Notes under the pieces: generated by a model
Told to the model about the DNA's origin: nothing
What the model saw: the letters and a program-made list of their open reading frames with translations, nothing else
Database searches by the model: none
Assembly (NCBI GenBank): GCA_024691065.1
Contig: JAILOA010000373.1
Coordinates: 1 to 6,775, forward strand
Reading direction: 5' to 3'
Length of the DNA: 6,775 bases
DNA from: Lachnospiraceae bacterium
Lineage (GTDB): Bacteria; Bacillota; Clostridia; Lachnospirales; Lachnospiraceae
Shown here: in pieces, positions 6,278-6,775 of the stretch
Position numbering within the stretch: position 1 is the first letter of the stretch
How the letters are laid out: every line of letters starts with the position of its first letter
Made by a program: the position numbers and the translations under genes

Positions 6278-6775
6278 ATGGACGAAGAGAGACAAGAAAA
6301 TGGTTTTGAAAACCAGGATGATGTGGTGGAAGAAATTGAAACAGTAACAGATGGTGAGGTTGATGTTGTTGCTGATGCAGAGGCGAAAACAGATGACGTT
6401 GCCGAAGAAGATGCAACAGACAAGGCCGCCGAAGAAGATGCAACAGACAAGGCCGCCGAAGAAGATGCAACAGATAAGGCCGCCAAAGAAGATGCAACAG
6501 ACAAGGCCGCCGAAGAAGATGCAACAGACAAGGCCGCCGAAGAAGATGCAACAGACAAGGCCACCGAAGAAGATGCAACAGACAAGGCCACCGAAGAAGA
6601 TGCAACAGACAAGGCCGCCGAAGAAGATGCAACAGACAAGGCCGCCGGAGGTAAGCGTAACTTTGCAGAAGATACTGCTAAAACCGTAAAAAATGAAGCT
6701 GAGAAAATTCTGGCCCAAATTAAAAAGCTGGTTAAGGAAGGCAACGTTACATTTATCCGTATTAAGAAAGGTGAT
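6278..6775 (+). CDS. acidic nonapeptide-repeat protein with probable DUF4342 domain (3' end outside window)
   Basis: The frame starts at 6278 and stays open for 166 codons to the window edge, so the product is partial. Residues 1-39 are acidic (MDEERQENGFENQDD). Residues 40-123 are a nonapeptide array of DKAAEEDAT. Residues 126-166 turn basic and helical, ending AEKILAQIKKLVKEGNVTFIRIKKGD. That last stretch resembles the start of DUF4342, a small domain of unknown function in Firmicutes and other bacteria with a K-x-L-(I/V)-x-(E/K)-G-N-V-x-x-I-x-(I/V)-K pattern. In that family a hydrophobic segment usually follows, so the full protein may be membrane-associated with the acidic arm in the cytoplasm; this part is inference from recalled family features. 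DUF4342 proteins usually have only a short segment before this motif, so the long acidic repeat is an unusual addition. The gene has its own promoter and ribosome binding site and is transcribed away from the fucosidase gene. Confidence 0.8.
   Translation, partial: MDEERQENGFENQDDVVEEIETVTDGEVDVVADAEAKTDDVAEEDATDKAAEEDATDKAAEEDATDKAAKEDATDKAAEEDATDKAAEEDATDKATEEDATDKATEEDATDKAAEEDATDKAAGGKRNFAEDTAKTVKNEAEKILAQIKKLVKEGNVTFIRIKKGD
6395..6646 (+). repeat. 27-bp in-frame tandem repeat, eight full units plus partial ends
   Basis: Eight full 27-base units run from 6419 to 6634, flanked by a partial first copy (6395-6418, DVAEEDAT) and a partial last copy (6635-6646, DKAA). The consensus peptide is DKAAEEDAT, net charge about -3 per unit. 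Only a few bases vary: unit 3 (6473-6499) has GAT and AAA (Glu to Lys), and units 6 and 7 (6554-6607) both have ACC (Ala to Thr). Because the period is a multiple of three and the unit has no stop triplets in several frames, spurious long ORFs appear on both strands. Confidence 0.97.

Noticed and set aside
6419..6634. Possible CRISPR array
   Set aside because: The units are contiguous with no unique spacers and are coding in frame.
6351..6689. Plus-strand ORF encoding PPKKMQQTR repeats
   Set aside because: It is an alternate frame over the same 27-bp array. It has no ribosome binding site and lies entirely inside the better-supported frame.
6236..6744. Long minus-strand ORFs of repeated GGLVCCIFF, ALSVASSS and LLHLLRRPC
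   Set aside because: They are antisense shadows of the 27-bp repeat, whose length is a multiple of three and which lacks stops in several frames. None has a ribosome binding site, and the plus frame at 6278 has a promoter and one.

Overview
The window looks like chromosomal DNA from a low-to-moderate GC Gram-positive anaerobe of the Clostridia, most likely a Lachnospiraceae (Butyrivibrio / Pseudobutyrivibrio / Roseburia-like) gut or rumen bacterium. The reasons are strong AAGGAGG-type ribosome binding sites, A+T-rich spacers with a sigma-A-type promoter, a cytoplasmic-type GH29 alpha-L-fucosidase, and AT-rich codon use. The genus assignment is inference, not something the sequence proves.

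Layout: (1) 1-171 is a non-coding leader with a perfect 7-bp inverted repeat, two weak candidate promoters, and a textbook Shine-Dalgarno sequence. (2) 172-4452 (+) encodes a 1426-residue, lysine/asparagine/aspartate-rich protein that I do not recognise. It has an N-terminal 17-residue tandem duplication, a very long soluble and probably mainly helical core, an Ala/Gly/Asn linker, a small C-terminal domain and a Pro/Gln tail. (3) 4453-4619 is a convergent spacer. It holds imperfect 23-26-bp repeats directly after the stop codon, then a perfect 15-bp-stem terminator that serves both strands. (4) 4620-6077 (-) encodes a complete GH29 alpha-L-fucosidase. (5) 6078-6277 is a divergent spacer with a good sigma-A promoter for the rightward gene. 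(6) 6278-6775+ (+) is the 5' part of a gene whose product has nine-residue acidic repeats followed by what looks like the start of a DUF4342 domain. It runs off the window edge.

The three genes are all separate transcription units (convergent, then divergent), so nothing in the layout makes them an operon or a joint pathway. The fucosidase is an ordinary catabolic enzyme that would release L-fucose from imported glycans. The two flanking genes are the unusual part. Both carry recent-looking in-frame tandem repeats. The large gene also changes its lysine codon preference midway (about 83% AAA in the first half, about 58% AAG in the second, by hand count), which suggests a mosaic or domain-shuffled origin. 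I find no RNA gene, CRISPR array, insertion sequence or attachment site.
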